Both the position numbers and the translations under genes were made by a program. Under the pieces are notes generated by a model. It ran no database searches. It saw nothing but the letters and a program-made list of their open reading frames with translations, and had not been told where the DNA came from. Positions 63,577 to 64,000 of a DNA stretch of 64,000 bases are shown piece after piece (the stretch's first letter is position 1; every line of letters starts with the position of its first letter). Source of the stretch: Streptomyces dangxiongensis (GTDB lineage Bacteria > Actinomycetota > Actinomycetes > Streptomycetales > Streptomycetaceae); NCBI RefSeq assembly GCF_003675325.1, contig NZ_CP033073.1, forward strand, positions 4,650,001 through 4,714,000. The letters run 5' to 3'.

Positions 63577-63611
63577 GTTACCCGCAGAACCGGGTAACCG
63601 GTAACGGTTAC
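63577..63611. promoter_or_regulatory. GTTACCC/GGGTAAC operator-like repeats
   Basis: GTTACCC (63577-63583), 8-base spacer, GGGTAAC (63592-63598); then GTAACGGTTAC (63601-63611), a second palindrome. They lie in the gap between the divergent VOC and CGNR genes. Confidence 0.5.
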
Positions 63612-63645
63612 TGCATGCTCCCGCATCGGGGGTAACGTCGCAAGC

Positions 63646-64000
63646 ATGAGCGAGAGATCGGCCGCTCCCGGCGGCCTGGCCCTGATCGAGTCGCTCGTGA
63701 ACACGCTGGACGTCGAGACGGGCGCCGACTCGCTGGACACCGCGGAGGTCCGCGCCCGCCTCGGGATCACCCAGGCCGCGCTGGGCGACGCCCGGGAGCT
63801 GCGCGAGTCGCTGCGGGCCGCGCTGCTCGCCCACGCCGGCCACCCGCCGCACCGCGCGGTCACCCCGCTGGACACCCTGCTGGCCCGGGCCCCGCTGTAC
63901 GTCACCGTCGACGGCCACGACGGCTCGGCCCGCCTCGCCCCCGCCGACGAGGGCCCGCTGCTCTCCCGGGTCGCCGCCGCCGTCGCCGAGGCGCTCGTCG
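63646..64000 (+). CDS. CGNR zinc finger / ABATE domain regulator (3' partial)
   Basis: 118 codons before the window ends. ATG 63646 gives MSERSAAPGGLALIESLVNTLDVETG, then DSLDTAEVRARLGITQAALGDAREL, the pattern of the N-terminal ABATE domain of CGNR zinc-finger proteins (putative stress-induced regulators). The C-terminal zinc finger would lie beyond the edge. It is divergent from the VOC pair with operator-like repeats between, suggesting it regulates them. Confidence 0.8.
   Translation, partial: MSERSAAPGGLALIESLVNTLDVETGADSLDTAEVRARLGITQAALGDARELRESLRAALLAHAGHPPHRAVTPLDTLLARAPLYVTVDGHDGSARLAPADEGPLLSRVAAAVAEALV

Overview
High-GC actinobacterial chromosome, almost certainly Streptomyces. 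The evidence is very strong GC3 bias, frequent GTG starts with 4-base stop/start overlaps, leaderless genes, a bldA-type tRNA-Leu(UAA), a partner-switching sigma-factor module and tandem Rpf proteins. From memory the gene order matches the core neighbourhood SCO3104 down to about SCO3056 of S. coelicolor. That correspondence is recall and was not searched.

Layout. 1-4.4 kb: 5'-partial N6-adenine methylase-like gene, then a Pro-rich membrane protein coupled to a Ser/Thr kinase. 4.8-8.3 kb: SurA-like lipoprotein, frameshifted mazG, repeat-rich spacer, cytochrome P450. 8.5-10.7 kb: two LysM Rpf cell-wall hydrolases, the second behind a c-di-AMP (ydaO) riboswitch. 11-14.5 kb: enolase (its stop codon lies in a 24-bp x4 minisatellite), FtsB/DivIC, DUF501, Ppx/GppA. 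15-23 kb: NDH-2 with a distant Rex-like site, two membrane-associated or secreted hypotheticals, cyclopropane-fatty-acid synthase, FtsX-type ABC exporter.

23.4-31.7 kb: an integrative element sits in the 3' end of the UAA tRNA-Leu (bldA). It is bounded by a 23-bp direct repeat and carries a dead tyrosine-integrase gene and candidate arm-type repeats. Its cargo is a TPR regulator divergent from an RsbW-like ATPase, a Cys-pair protein and a micropeptide, followed by a radical SAM/SPASM enzyme, a carrier-protein-methyltransferase fusion, a FabI-like reductase and an APH-fold kinase with altered catalytic residues. This compact cassette is the best candidate for an undescribed system. Just beyond the right end lies a remnant of pobA.

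32-43.5 kb: Bax-inhibitor-1 protein, small conserved hypotheticals, thiolase, SGNH hydrolase, cystathionine beta-synthase, an RpiR regulator, and a four-gene roadblock/DUF4388 operon. 43.8-49.3 kb: histidine utilisation operon hutU - M20 amidohydrolase - hutF - hutI. HutH is not in the window. 49.4-53.1 kb: EamA exporter and a sigI/arsI/prsI-like partner-switching module. 53.5-58 kb: POT peptide transporter, a two-component system and GtrA. 58.2-62.7 kb: purK-purE-dipeptidase operon, a deletion scar joining remnants of an old-yellow-enzyme gene and a MerR gene, and a dipeptidase paralogue lacking its metal ligands. 62.7-64 kb: two VOC proteins and a partial CGNR/ABATE regulator.

Most of the window is ordinary housekeeping. 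The unusual material is the bldA island, the repeats at stop codons in 5.4-12.4 kb, and several decayed genes or enzyme-like proteins lacking catalytic residues.
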